DNA from: Clarireedia homoeocarpa
Lineage: Eukaryota; Ascomycota; Leotiomycetes; Helotiales; Rutstroemiaceae
Length of the DNA stretch: 64,000 bases
NCBI GenBank assembly: GCA_001465935.1
Contig: LNKV01000027.1
Location: forward strand, 124,001 to 188,000
Direction of reading: 5' to 3'
Part shown: one piece after another, positions 43,971 through 56,105 of the stretch
How positions within the stretch are numbered: position 1 is the stretch's first letter
Layout of the letters: every line of letters begins with the position of its first letter
The notes under the pieces: model-generated
Databases searched by the model: none
What the model was told of the DNA's origin: nothing
What the model saw: only the letters and a program-made list of their open reading frames with translations
Program-made: the position numbers and the translations under genes

Positions 43971-46105
43971 ATGGAACCGGGCACCTCCCAGCTGGGCAGT
44001 GTACCGGCGGAAGGTTATAAGATTCCCGATATCACCTTCCGTGATCCCAAGAATCGGCGCTTGAAAGTACTCACAATCGGAGCCGGCGTGTCCGGCATTC
44101 TGATGGCATATCATGTACAAAAAGAATGCCAGAAGTATGCAACTCTTGTTTTAGGAAAGGAGACGCAAGCTAATATGGTTAAAACAGCGTTGAGCATGTC
44201 ATATATGAGAAGAATCATGATATTGGTGGGACTTGGCTCGAGAATAGGTATCCCGGAGCAGCATGCGATGTACCTTCCCATGCTTATACATTTAATTTTG
44301 CATTGAAGTAAGTATTACCTGTTCAAGTGGACTCGCCTTTGCCAGGCTGACTTACTGTAGTCCCGATTGGCCACGATACGCAAGCAAGTCTTCGGATGTT
44401 TGGAAATATCTTGACAAAGTTTGCGAGACATTCAAACTGCGAAAGTATATGACGTTTAACACGGAAATTGTGGGCTGCTATTGGAACGAGGTGACTGGGC
44501 AGTGGACCGTGAAGCTAAAGCAGAGCAGCGGGGCTGGGGAGAAGCAATTCGAAGAGACTTGTGATCTGCTGTTGCATGCGACTGGAATATTGAACAACTT
44601 TAAGTGGCCGGACATCAAGGGGCTTGAATTATTCAAAGGCAAATTGATCCGTAGGTTCATCGATCGATCATGTCTAACTTCGCAAGCTAAGAATACCAGA
44701 TACCGCTAGATGGCCAGAAAGCTACCAAGAGGACCAGTGGAACCAGGAGTCAGTAGCCATCATCGGCTCAGGAGCATCCTCTGTACAGGTCCTGCCCACA
44801 ATGCAGCCTCATGTAAAGCACATCGACGTGTACGTTCGTACTGCAATATGGTTCGTTTCAGTTGTTGGAAATGATGGCAATGGTCTCGAATATACTCCAG
44901 AGGAACGAGAGAATTTCAGAAACAATATACCAGCCCTTGTGGAGCATGCAAAGTATTTGGAGAACCAGATCAATGGCGGATGGGATCTTTTTTTCAAAGA
45001 TAGTCCAATTCAGAAAGGGGCGCAGGAACAATTCTCTCAACGGATGAAGGAATTTATTAGAGACGAGCGAATCTTGAAAGGGTTGACTCCAAAATTTTCA
45101 ATTGGGTGTCGAAGACTCACTCCAGGTTAGTAGAGACCTTTTTTTCAGTTTGACTAAGCTAATAATGCAGGCGATCCTTACATGCGAGCAATTCAAGAAC
45201 CCAATGTTGACGTCCACTTCTCCGCTGTCAAGGAAATTAATGAAGACTCGGTTATTGACGAAGATGGCCAGGCGCGTAAAGTTGATACTATTATATGTGC
45301 TACAGGATTTGATGTGTCTTACAAGCCTCGATTTCCTATTGTTGGTCAAAATGGTGTTGACCTCAGAGAAAAGTGGAAGCTAGTTCCAGAATCTTATCTT
45401 GGTGAGGACATTTGAGCTTTCCCAAGGTGACAAGGACAAATTGACCAAATAACAGGCATCACTGTACCCGACATGCCGAATTTCATAACTTTCATTGGCC
45501 CAACATGGCCCGTGGAAAATGGATCTGTAATGGGCCCCCTTGGGGGAGTTGCCCAGTATGCACTCAAATTCATCAAAAAGATGCAAAATGAGTTTATCAA
45601 ATCCATTGCGCCGAAGCAAGAATTGACGGATCTGTTCAATGCACATACCCAAGAATTCATCAAGCAGACAGTCTGGGCTTCGGATTGCCGCTCATGGTAT
45701 AGGAGTAAGTTTTCCACCACTTTAGTTCCTCGCGCCTTTCACATCCGACTACTCACTCGCACTTAGATAATGAGACTGGCAGGGTCAATGCTGTCTTTCC
45801 AGGAAGTTCACTGCATTATATGCAAGTAATTGAAAATCCAAGATATGAGGATTACAACATTACGTATCAAAACAAATACAATCCGTAAGTGCATATAAAG
45901 CCGATTGGGATACGATAATAGCGGAAATACTATAGTACATCGCTGCTAACGTTCCTCCAGATGGGCATACCTGGGGCTCGGGTTCACCATTGAAAATCGC
46001 ACAGAAGGAGCGGATATCTCTCCCTACCTCACTGAAGATAATATCGACCCAGAATGGCTCGATGTGATCAAGTCTGGGGTTCCTGTGGCCGATCGTGCCG
46101 TTTGA
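43971..46105 (+). CDS. Flavin monooxygenase, Baeyer-Villiger type
   Basis: Eight exons (43971-44134, 44188-44307, 44361-44650, 44700-45125, 45171-45401, 45456-45704, 45767-45884, 45961-46105; 1743 nt, 580 residues), all phases closing. It should be an FAD/NADPH-dependent enzyme inserting oxygen next to a carbonyl. The first Rossmann motif is TIGAGVSGILMAYH, followed by GGTWLENRYPGAACDVPSH. The Baeyer-Villiger fingerprint FKGKLIHTARWP is formed across the third intron (Phe-x-Gly-x3-His-Thr-x2-Trp-Pro). The second Rossmann motif is AIIGSGASSVQ, and the later ATG motif is CATGFDVSY. Closest in layout to 4-hydroxyacetophenone monooxygenase-like fungal enzymes. It stands head to tail before an A-T-R reductase, suggesting a shared metabolite pathway. 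Confidence 0.92.
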
Positions 46106-46767
46106 TCAACTCCAAAGAGTAGATAGCTTTGGCGGCTAGTATATGACGTGCGCGAGTCAATAATAAATTAACCTAAGGATATTTTGATGAATTTGGAATT
46201 AAATGATACAGTCAATTGGTTGTTTCAAACGAACTAAAACCTGGAAACACCTAAATCAATATCAGGTTCTTGTGGTAAGCCCAAACGATACCTAGGTCAG
46301 GTACAGATCCCCCACCAGGAACGTACTGAAGCTTGTGATGCAAGTGAATTCCTATACAACCCGAAATGCCACCCAAAATAATTTTGCCACAGCAGTGTGT
46401 GCTAAAAGAAGTTAAGGTGCAATATCTCTTCGCCGAAGTAGCCAATCCGATACTTTTTGCTATCCACCATCAAGGACACGCAGAAGAGGGGCGGCTAGTT
46501 TTACTAAGAACAAGATAGTTGGAGCATGCGGCTTTAGATATCCGTTGTCACCTTCCGTCTATCTCCAACGATGCAGAACCTGATATCATTGGGTAGCACA
46601 GGTAGGACTTCAGATTGTTTTTTAATGCAGCTGGGTGGAGCCATCCCTTATTTCCACTAACTAGAGCTCCTCATTTGACCCCACTCATTGGGATAGTTGT
46701 ATTTTAAAGAGTACAGTACTTGCTCGACGTTGATTCATTATCCGCGTTCTATTCCTACTCAAATTCT
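46106..46767. promoter_or_regulatory. Intergenic/promoter region before the reductase gene
   Basis: About 660 bp. A near-TATA sequence (gtattttaaagag) lies around 46700, about 70 bp before the start codon. No other feature is recognised. Confidence 0.35.
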
Positions 46768-49700
46768 ATGATGGGCTTCACACAATTAGCCAATACTTCG
46801 TCTTTGGGGGAGTTCCTCATACTCGACGATTTAATAACGATTAGGGCGAGTGACGAAGAGCAAGTGCCTATTCTTGCTTATCCGCGCCCAGGCAAGGGCA
46901 TTGCGGACTTCGAGTGCTTTACAGGGAGGGATTTAGATAGGTTCATTGATCATTCTCTCAAGGAATACTTAAAATGCGGGCTTGCGCCAGTATGTTGACA
47001 CATTGAATTTGATCGTTTGTCTCTAATACTGACATATTGGAGGTCGACAACGAGGCCATTGCTATTTCCGGCCCATCTGACCTTGACTACGTGGTTACTT
47101 TATTTTCATTGAGCAGACTTGGGTATAAAATACTGATGTTATCACCAAGACTTGCTCCTCCCGCGATTGCGAATTTGCTCAAGGTGACAGATTGTAGAGC
47201 TGTTATACATCCTGACCTACCAAATCTGACCTCAACCATATCACGAGCACGCGGAGAAGTTCCTGATCTACGGCTCGTCCAAATGGTTGTTCGCTTCCAG
47301 TTTGACAAGCCCGAAGTTTCCAAGGAACTCCGGTTTGCAAGATCGATCGATCGACATGAAGAGCGGAAGAAGATAGCTATCATATGCCACTCTTCCGGTT
47401 CCACTGGACTCCCAAAACCCGTAGGTCAAAGTCACAATCGATTTATAGCGACCATATCTGAAATGAGAGGGACTGGTGAATTCAGTACATTCCCTCTCTA
47501 CCACACCTGGGGCAATAAGGTCTGCTTCAATACCATGTGGATTAGAAAAACCATGTATATGCACAGCACCACAGCACCAATGACAGCAGACGGCCTTATT
47601 GAAGTACTACAGAAAATAAAACCGTCTATTTTCCATGCAGTTCCTTATGCTTTAAAGTTGCTTGGTGAAAGGAAGGAAGGAGTGGAAGAGATGGCACGAT
47701 GCCTTGAAGTTTTATTTTCCGGGAGTCAATGTCCCGATAGTCTTGGCGATTATCTTACGAGCCAAGGGGTCCGGCTTTCCATGTTATTTGGAGCGTAATT
47801 ATTCCTGGCTTAATTATAACTTCTATTTTGGGACTGACTACTATCTAGCACTGAATTTGGTAGCTTTGGCACAAGCCGCAGTCGTCCTGCCGGTGACCCT
47901 ACTTGGAACTATCTTCGGATAATACCCTCTGTAAAGCCGCATGTACAAATGAAGCCAATTGGCGACAATAAATATGAAAGTGTCTTTCTACCATCGCTAT
48001 CACAGCTGAGTACTTCCAACTCAGATGAACCAGTGCCTGGATCATTCCATTCTAACGATATCTTCACCCCTCATCCCACCATTCCAGATGCATGGAAATA
48101 CCTGGGTCGATTGGACGATCGTATTACACTGATAAACGGAGAAAAAGTTCTTCCTACACTAATCGAAGGCCGAGTTAAGCATAATCCCCTGGTGAGAGAA
48201 GCAGTTGTATTTGGGATCGAGAAAACCATACCTGGGATCTTGATTGTTCGTTCGGATGCGGGACAGTATATGTCTGATAAGGAATATGTCGACGCAATAT
48301 GGCCATCTGTTCGAGAAGCAAATTCGAGTGCAGAGGCATTCTCACAGATTAGCAAAGAAATGATTCTTCCTCTCCCATCGGAAACGGAGTATCCCATTAC
48401 TGATAAGGGCACGATCATACGAGCTCAAGTGTACCAGAAATTCGCCGGCAATATCGAAGAGATGTACCAAATATTTGAGAATACGGAAAAGGGGACTCTG
48501 GAGCTTGAAGGGCAGGCTTTGGAAAATCATCTCATGAAATTTTTTAGCCAGGAACTAGGGCTTCATATCACCAGCCCCAAAACAGATTTCTTTGCAGCGG
48601 GAATGGACAGCCTTCAATCAATTCAAGCGCGAGGTCTCATTTTGAGAGATCTGTTTATAGGTGGTAATGCAGATAGGCTAGGCCAGAATGTTGTTTTTGA
48701 GAGTGGCAATGTTTCACGACTAGCGAAGAAACTAGAGGCTACCAGAAAAGGGGAAGACGCCAAAGGAGAGGATGTATTAGGAGCTATGCGAAGCGTAATT
48801 GCAGAAGAGTCAGACTTTGTAGCCCATGCTCCAGGTTCTGGTATTGTCGGGAAATCTGTCGTGGTAGATCTTTCGGGTTCTGTGTGTTCGTACTGCTAAT
48901 ATCCTTTAGGTACTTACCGGTGCTACTGGCTCAATCGGCGGGCACATCCTTGCGAAGCTTCTTGCACGAGATGATATAGCGAAAGTCTACTGTCTCACTC
49001 GAGGTGCTTCGCCTGACCTACGTCTGAAAGATAGCCTCATTAATAGAGGTCTTGAAGAAGTGTGTTCCGATCCACGAATATGTGCTCTAACAAGTGATCT
49101 GAGCAGCCATGATCTCGGCCTAGATGCCTCAACGTTCGAGGCTCTCAAGAATGAAACTACTCACATCATCCATTCTGCCTGGCCAGTCAATTTCAACCTC
49201 GGATTTGCAGCATTCAGAAAAGACATACAAGGGCTACACAATCTCATCCAACTATCTCTTTCAGTCTGCTTACCCAAGCCCGCGCGCTTCATCTTCTGCT
49301 CCTCCGTCTCCGTTGCTATGGGCTCACCTCGTCCCGCCACCATCCAGGAAGAACTCGTCGACATATCCCAATGCTCTCCCGGAGGCTATGGTCGCTCAAA
49401 ATGGGTGGCGGAAAACATCATCCACAATGCCGCCACCAAACATGGTGCCGATGCTCATAGTCTGCGAATCAGGCAAATAGTCGGAGATGTGAAGTGTGGG
49501 ATTTGGAACGATACCGAGGCTATACCGCTGATATTCCGATCAGCACTGACTCTCAAGGTTTTGCCGGAGTTGAAAATGGTAAGATGATTGATTTTGTTGT
49601 ATCTTCAAATTTTTCAAGGAGGAAAATAATCTAACATCTCTACAGACGTGCTCCTGGCTCCCGGTTGACACGCTTGCGGAGATTATTCTCGACTTAACAT

Positions 49701-50062
49701 TCCTCCCTCATACCCCCGAAATCATCTACAATATCTGCTCTCCACACACCTTTTCCTGGACCAGGGACTTACTGCCCGAACTCGGATCATGCCGGCTTGA
49801 GTTCAAAGCCGTGCCTCCCTCTGTCTGGCTGGCTCAACTTCGATCCGCAGCACGTTTGTCTAACGCAGATCGTAATCCGGCGGTAAAATTGCTTGAGTAT
49901 TATGAACGAAGTTATGGTGAGAATGGACCGGTTGGGGAGATTACTTTTGATATTGAGAGGGGGCTGAGGGATAGTGAGGCGCTGAGGCGAGCCCCGGTTT
50001 TGTTGGATGAGGGATATATTGGAAAGTTTGTGAAGGCTTGGTTGAAGAAGTGGGTGGTTTGA
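46768..50062 (+). CDS. NRPS-like adenylate-forming reductase (A-T-R)
   Basis: Five exons (46768-46989, 47043-47794, 47849-48863, 48910-49578, 49646-50062; 3075 nt, 1024 residues). Such enzymes adenylate a carboxylic acid, load it on a carrier domain and release it reductively as aldehyde or alcohol. The A domain (about 1-520) has the P-loop CHSSGSTGLPKP, FGATEFGS (formed across intron 2) and YLGRLDDRI. The carrier motif is FFAAGMDSLQSIQ, with the phosphopantetheine Ser near residue 615. The R domain starts VVVLTGATGSIGGHIL, completed by splicing out a 46-bp intron that otherwise shows a false stop, and has the catalytic Tyr/Lys in GGYGRSKWVAENI. No condensation domain. The start ATGATGGGCTT at 46768 precedes the A domain. 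Substrate not predictable by eye. Confidence 0.92.
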
Positions 50063-50244
50063 ATAGTGCAGAGCGGGAACTGGACCTAGAACTTTTTGGG
50101 GATAATTTCTCAAGGCTTTTGAAAAGATATGTAACTGCTCAGTGATATAATAGACTAGATAACCATGCTACGCCAAACACTTGAAGACAAGGTCCACTAC
50201 ATCAAGCTTTTCAAAGCCATCGTGTTGTTGCTACTCTATGACCC

Positions 50245-52717
50245 TCAGTACATAACTCTTCCAGTTTTAAGCTCAGTAGGGCGCCCGCTCTCCACCAGCA
50301 CATGCCTCAACAACTCAATGAGATGTTCATCCGTTCCTAACAACAAGTTGTTAGCCTTCGTCTACACCTGCATGTATTCATCTAACTTACCCGGAGCACC
50401 GAGCAGCATCAAACCCACAGGTTGATATTCCTCGACTTTGGTAATCTTCGACATGTACAGCCTATGGCCCGCTATTTCCGTCCTCGTTAAAATATAACAT
50501 CATGAACGACGGATATCGGCAACCTACCAGGAAAAGCCACAGCCGGCCCCCCACCAAGCCCTGAGAATGCCGTCTCGGGAATGTTGAATCCCTGCCAGCG
50601 GCTTCCGCATTCTTCTACCGAGCTACATGAAACGTCAGCACGGAGTGATTGAAAAAAGAAGGAATACTGCTAACCCATCGTAGGTATCACGATATGCGAC
50701 ATCTTCAGCGGAACATGGTAACAGCATCACACCGCCCTCGTCGAATATATGATCCTTGAGAAAATCTGAGAATACTTGTTTTTCTGCAAGCGCTTCGGCA
50801 TATTGTTCCGCGGTAAGTTTAGCACCGAGGTCCCTATTGGTTTGTTAGAATAGAGACGTGCCACTGATTAGATGGTTTGAGTTATACCATTTGTAGCTAA
50901 GCAGTGGTTCAGCGTACAGCTCTCGTCCAAACTTCTTTTTGTAATCCTCACGATACTTGATTGTGTTGTGGTAATGCCCGTACAGTTGAAGATGTGCCAG
51001 TGTCTATTTTCTTCTTAATTCGACACATGGGTGGATATATTCAAAGACTTACGGTGCCGAAAGTATCCAGGAAAGACTTTCCAGCAAAGTTGGACGGTCT
51101 CTTAGAAGCCCATAAATCTTCCATGGTCACAGCAGTCCGTGTGGCTCCAGTAACCCTCTCGAAATCTTGAATGAATTGCTCCATTACATTTAATACACCA
51201 GGGACATAATTTCGAAATCGTTCGGGTGGCACTACAAGTTTTTTGGGTATCTAACCAAGGATATGATAGTTAGTTATTTCAACTTACCCAGACGAAATAA
51301 ATACATACCTTCAGCTCTACAGTTGCCATCTCTTTAGTTGAGAGGTTATCACTTAACCAGAGACGTGTGAAGTTGCTAAATTCCCCGATTTTTCGACTAA
51401 AGTTCCCCGGTGTGTCAAGATGGCTTTAGAATTAGCTCAGCCGCCCTTGAAACTTGAGATATGTCACTTACGGTGAAACTGGAAGTGCACCATCACATGA
51501 GAGACGGCCATGCGAAGGTCTAAGGCCAAACAATCCGTTAAGGGATGCAGGTCCAACCATACTCCCAAGTGCTTTTAGATGATCAGCAACTATCGAGCAT
51601 AGTATCCGCTTGAGGGGAAGACTCACTATCAGATCCAATGGCGATATCTAGCCACTCATATCCGGCAAGTGCTGCACCACTTCCCGCACTACTACAGCCA
51701 GAGTCCAGATAGCCATCACCTCGAGGATTAAATGGTGGCTGGTAGTCTACCCAATCGCGGGGTCCCATTCCTGAAGCAAAAGGGCTTGTCTTGAGTTTGC
51801 CTACAATGATAGCTCCCTGATCGATGAGCTTCTGAATGCAAGTAGCAGTGGTCCTTGCTGCGTCTTGGAGTTCTTCGTTTGCTTTGCTACACAGAGTAGT
51901 TTTTACCCCTTTGAGATCAAATATATCCTTGACTGCGATGCGCCTTCCAGCTAGAGGAACGGCAGGATCGAAGTTTTTGAAGCCTAGTCTTGTCGGTACA
52001 GGAATTAAGCCATGCGTAATTGCCTGAAAACTGGTTTAACGGAGTATTAGCTCCTCTCTTCATATAGATACCGTAAACCATATTTCATTACCTTGCTGCC
52101 TCTGTCCCAGTAGCCATAGATAAACTTGTGGCAGCAGCATTCGGGACCACGCCACAGACAAAAGCACCCAACGGGTCAGGATAAAGTCTCAAAGCCTGGT
52201 ACAGCTTCGATTTCAGGAGAAAATAGGGACCTTCAGGTATTACAGTCTCACGATTCCGCAGCGGTCCATTTGAGCCCTTCTCAAACTTCTCATCATTCAA
52301 CCTCGCGAAAATCTTGTGAGTGTCTGTCTGGATAATCACATTCTTTGTGAACGATTTGCACCACACGTCGTCGCATCCTATCATATCCTCGAATCGCTCA
52401 TCTAGCCAGCTTTGACGGAATTCAGTAAAACCGCTGCAGCCAGCAAATATGGTCACTGGCGTGGGTGATGAAGGGTCTATGACATTGGGTGAGAGTATAT
52501 GGTCCACGAGCCCTGTTGGGAAATCATACGATGGCCCTAGCATATAATCGACAGCGTCTAACCTGACGACGATGGGTTGAGCCACTGGCATATTGGTCCC
52601 CATATTCCACCTTGGTAGGCGACAGCTTTCAACGAAGTATGTGGTAGTACTGATAACAAGACTTGCGTTGGTAAGACACGACGATGAGATAGATCGTGAT
52701 TGAGCTATCTTATTCAA
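50245..52717 (-). CDS. Amidase (amidase signature family) with extra N-terminal domain
   Basis: A multi-exon gene; the stop is at 50245 and the 5' end is unresolved (I see no clear ATG upstream of 52717). An amidase hydrolyses C-N bonds with a Ser-cisSer-Lys triad. Here the Lys is in RRIAVKDIFD, the cis-Ser region is LDSGCSSAGSGAALAGYEWL, and the nucleophile Ser is in GSDTLGSMVGPAS, assembled across an intron at about 51571-51629. NGLFGLRPSHGRLSCDGALP follows. The C-terminus reads EEYQPVGLMLLGAPGTDEHL and TGRVMY. Before the amidase core lies a domain of about 180 residues (PTPVTIFAGCSGFTEFRQSW ... GPYFLLKSKLYQ) that I cannot name. It is DTLGS instead of the usual DTGGS. It converges on the A-T-R reductase, 182 bp apart, and may belong to the same locus. 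Confidence 0.85.
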
Positions 52718-53618
52718 ATGTGAAGTTTATGTCAGGAATTGTGTGTGACACGGCATTTCAATCCATGCAGTAAGCTTACCAAGGTCGAGCTGGGCAGAAG
52801 GATAACGACAGCAAATGTTGCAGCAAATTCAATCAATTGTGATTTCCTAAAATGGAATTACTAGAGAAGATTGGACGTCGTCTAATTGTATCATTCAATT
52901 CATTCTGTCGTTCGATGGTTAATACTGTAACTTGGAGCATCCATTTTGTGGTGACAACCACACTAACCCCGCCTACCCCACCCCAGCCAGCAACAGACTA
53001 CATAACCCCAAACCTTTCTGCTTCATCATTCCTCAAAACCTTCTATATACAGTCTCCGTAGCTCCATCTCATGCGAATGGACATAAATAGGAGCCGAACT
53101 GACACACCGTGGCGAAGAAGTCTTCAAATTGGGCTGTGTTCATATAATGCCGTCGTCACTATATCTGATTGGTGAGTAGGGTTTGCTGCGGGAGGCGTAC
53201 TTCGATTGGTGGATCAGATTGCACAACAGCTGCGTTATGCAGCATTAAATTACTACGGGGAAATGAATGCGCTTTTCGCGTCCCCACTATTTCAACCTAT
53301 CCTTCTCATTCTATTCTAACGTTGTTGCGGACCGTTCTTAGGTACGGGCACATGTTGTGAACTCATTTCCCTTGCATCAAACACAGCAATGGGCTAAACA
53401 TTACTGATAACAAATGAGAGTAACCATATCAAGCACACAACAATGGGAATCCAGTATCGGAGTTCAAAGTTGTCCGAAGTTGCTATCTCAGGTAAACTAT
53501 CAATGCCAATGAGTGACTGAAAGAACATGAACAAAATTCAAACCGCATGATGATAAGCATCCCTTGCCAACAACATAATGAGTCACAGAAATGTGGTGAA
53601 CCACGCTCAATGACCGCC
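52718..53618. other. Intergenic region, no gene recognised
   Basis: This probably contains the amidase promoter or a missing first exon: a hydrophobic frame (FAATFAVVILLPSSTL) ending at a gtaagc donor lies on the minus strand near 52770-52830 but has no ATG. Otherwise only short unsupported frames. Confidence 0.4.
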
Positions 53619-54447
53619 TTACACACATAGACCGCTTGCAGGATCGATAGATTTGCCAGTCACACAGGTATAGAATGAGTCAAAATCATCCATGTAATAA
53701 CCAATAGTAGCCAGCCCAGGAGGACTCAAAGATCCAAGCAGACCCGGGATGGTATTCCCAACAGTTGCCAACAAAGCCGACGTAATCACAGTGAACGAAA
53801 GCTTCCCGACCTGGGCCCAAGTACTTGGGAATGTACAAAGTTGTACTACACCGATGCCACTGTACTGACAGTCCGCCTTAGTCGGATACTCTGATCCATC
53901 CAGCCGATATGCCGTGACTTGGACAATGCAAAATACACCTGGAGCAACAGCTGTTTCGTCAGAGAGGAAGCACCCAAATTTAGCGCTGATGAGCTTGAAA
54001 GAGGCGACTGGAGACCCGATGTATAGCGATGTAAGTGAGGAGCCGTTGCGTCCTATAGCAGCACCAGTGCCGTTGGGATAAGTGAGAAGTTGGTACTCGG
54101 GCTGCTGCTGCTTGGCATGGACAGCAATGAAGTCATCGTAATGAAGTTGGTTGTAGGCAGGGAGAGGCACTGCGTTGCTCACACCGGGAATACCTGGTGC
54201 CACCACATGTTCATACTGTGAATGTGTTAGTATAAGATCAAACTACAACCACCCGCCACGATTCATCTGCTAATCATAACTCGTACTATGCGAGGAATAA
54301 CAAATGACCCGAGGAGAGATGGTACATCATTGACGAGCATTGCAGACTCACGTCGCTGTAGACATCTTTCTGGGTAGCTCGGGCTACGAGGGCTGCAGAA
54401 AGGCCCACGAAAAGCGGTAGAATCATGGATGGGCTGGTAAACTTCAT
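53619..54447 (-). CDS. Hypothetical secreted protein
   Basis: Two exons (54352-54447 and 53619-54215; 693 nt, 230 residues) joined as YSD-YEHVV. The N-terminus MKFTSPSMILPLFVGLSAAL is a good signal peptide, with cleavage likely after VARA or nearby. The mature part has N-glycosylation sites (NGT, NGS) and several Cys (KFGCFLS, GVFCIVQ, ADCQYSG, LCTFP, TCVTG, LCV) that could form disulfides. No catalytic motif is recognised, and repeats are absent. A role outside the cell is inferred from the signal peptide only. Confidence 0.82.
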
Positions 54448-56105
54448 GGTTGGAAATCGATTTGGAATGGTAATTGAGGATGTAAGATAGAAGTTGAAAG
54501 ACGGAGGTTGATACAGGACTAACGAGAGCTACCTCATTGCTTTATGTAATATTTCCAACTAGCCAAATGTCCTGTCAGGAGAAACCTCTGTTCTCCTACG
54601 GCCCTTGGCTTGGAATGTAGACGTCGCCACTTTAGACACAGCAACATATTGATTTTAAAAAAGCAAGAACGCAGAGAATGTATGTGGTTACCTAAATTCC
54701 AAGAGTTATCTTCCAAAATAGCTATTGCCTAGCTTCAGATAGACGTAAGAGAAGAACGCACAGAGTGATGTAAATGGAAAAATGGCTTGTCTCCATGTCT
54801 TGACTTTACAGTGATGGTGTATATCAATCATAGCTGAAAGCCGACGCTGTGCTCCAAGAAACCACGGGAAGACAGGGCACGGGACGATAGACCGAGATCT
54901 ATATATGATCTCGTCTAGCATAGACAAGTCCGGAGTCTTATGCAGTGTGGCTTTCAGACTATATGAGACTCTGAGTGGTTGTATAAAGCTCATTGTTTAT
55001 TTTTGCATATCTGATGTGGCTTTGGTTCATCTGGGGAAGTAGATCTGATATGCTGGATCTATACACTCTTAGCTAATGAAAATCTCTAACGAGATATATG
55101 CGGCTGAGTGACGCAGGAGCAGACGGCTCGGAACAGGCCGATATTCCCTACAAGTGCATAAGAATTTCGGACTTCTTTCTTTCTTCGCTGCCCAGCTTTC
55201 GTTCCTTTGCTTAGTGATTCCAGAATTGAATATCAATTCATAAAGTTGAGACTTGTTATCCTCGTGGTATCAATATGAATGCTCGGCCTCAGCTGAGAGA
55301 GATAAAGCCTACGCATATTGAACCGCTTCTATTGGCGCTGGCTTGCGAGCCCAATCTGGCAATGCTTGAAACGCAATGCATCTTAAGCTTCGCCCCCGCA
55401 AATTCAACTGCGAGACTAAGCCGACACCAAACGTGGAAGCCGATTAATGATTGATGGAAACCTCGCATGCTCATTTTCCTCCGGGTTCCTTGGGCGGGGA
55501 GATGGAGTTGGTGGGTGTTCGTTCTCGTACAATCGTCTGCCAATCAAACATCAAGGCTTGCTATCGCTTAACATTTACAGCACTCACCATCTCCCACTTC
55601 ATCCAATGGAAGCTTCTCACACTCGGATCCACAAATGTCGCTCCATTGACCGCCAGCTACGTTTCCCAGCCAAAGTCCTATGACTGCTTGCGTTATCCAT
55701 AAGATCGCTATGCCGATAAGAGATCGAGGCTGGTTGCGATTTATACGCGTTCGGTCATTTGCGAGCGGTATCGAAAAGAGCGAAAACTTCCTTCATGTGA
55801 AATTCGGAGAGGTCTACTCAAGTCCCCATTTTCGTAGTTCTATAGGATCCTTGGAAAGCTCTCACCGCAATATGATTACTTGTAACCTTACTCCTGGATG
55901 AGAAGAGGGATATTACCTCTGCTTCTTCCGCCACTCTTTACTTTTGCTCCCATTCACTTCTTCAACGATTGCCTTAGCTTACGATACCATCCGTACGTTT
56001 ACAAAGCTCATTGTTCGACCTTGTTTACTAACATCTGAAGTTCAGTCTCGTCCGAATTTCTACAACATCACGCAGGCGTGCTCGAGTAATAAACAACCAG
56101 ACGAG
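54448..56105. other. Divergent intergenic region, no gene recognised
   Basis: About 1.65 kb between divergent genes. Short frames on both strands show no domains. The frame of the next gene is open from 55944, but that part (for example MLPFTSSTIALAY) does not look like an extension and its first codon is not ATG. Confidence 0.5.

Noticed and set aside
44135..44306. Apparent frameshift and odd tail in the monooxygenase frame
   Set aside because: Splicing a 53-bp gtatgc...acag intron restores the expected flavoenzyme sequence (EKN...GGTWLENRYPGAACD), so the gene is intact.
48864..48909. Stop codon between carrier and reductase domains of the A-T-R enzyme
   Set aside because: A 46-bp intron with branch point tgctaat joins KSVV to VLTGATGS exactly, so there is no lesion.
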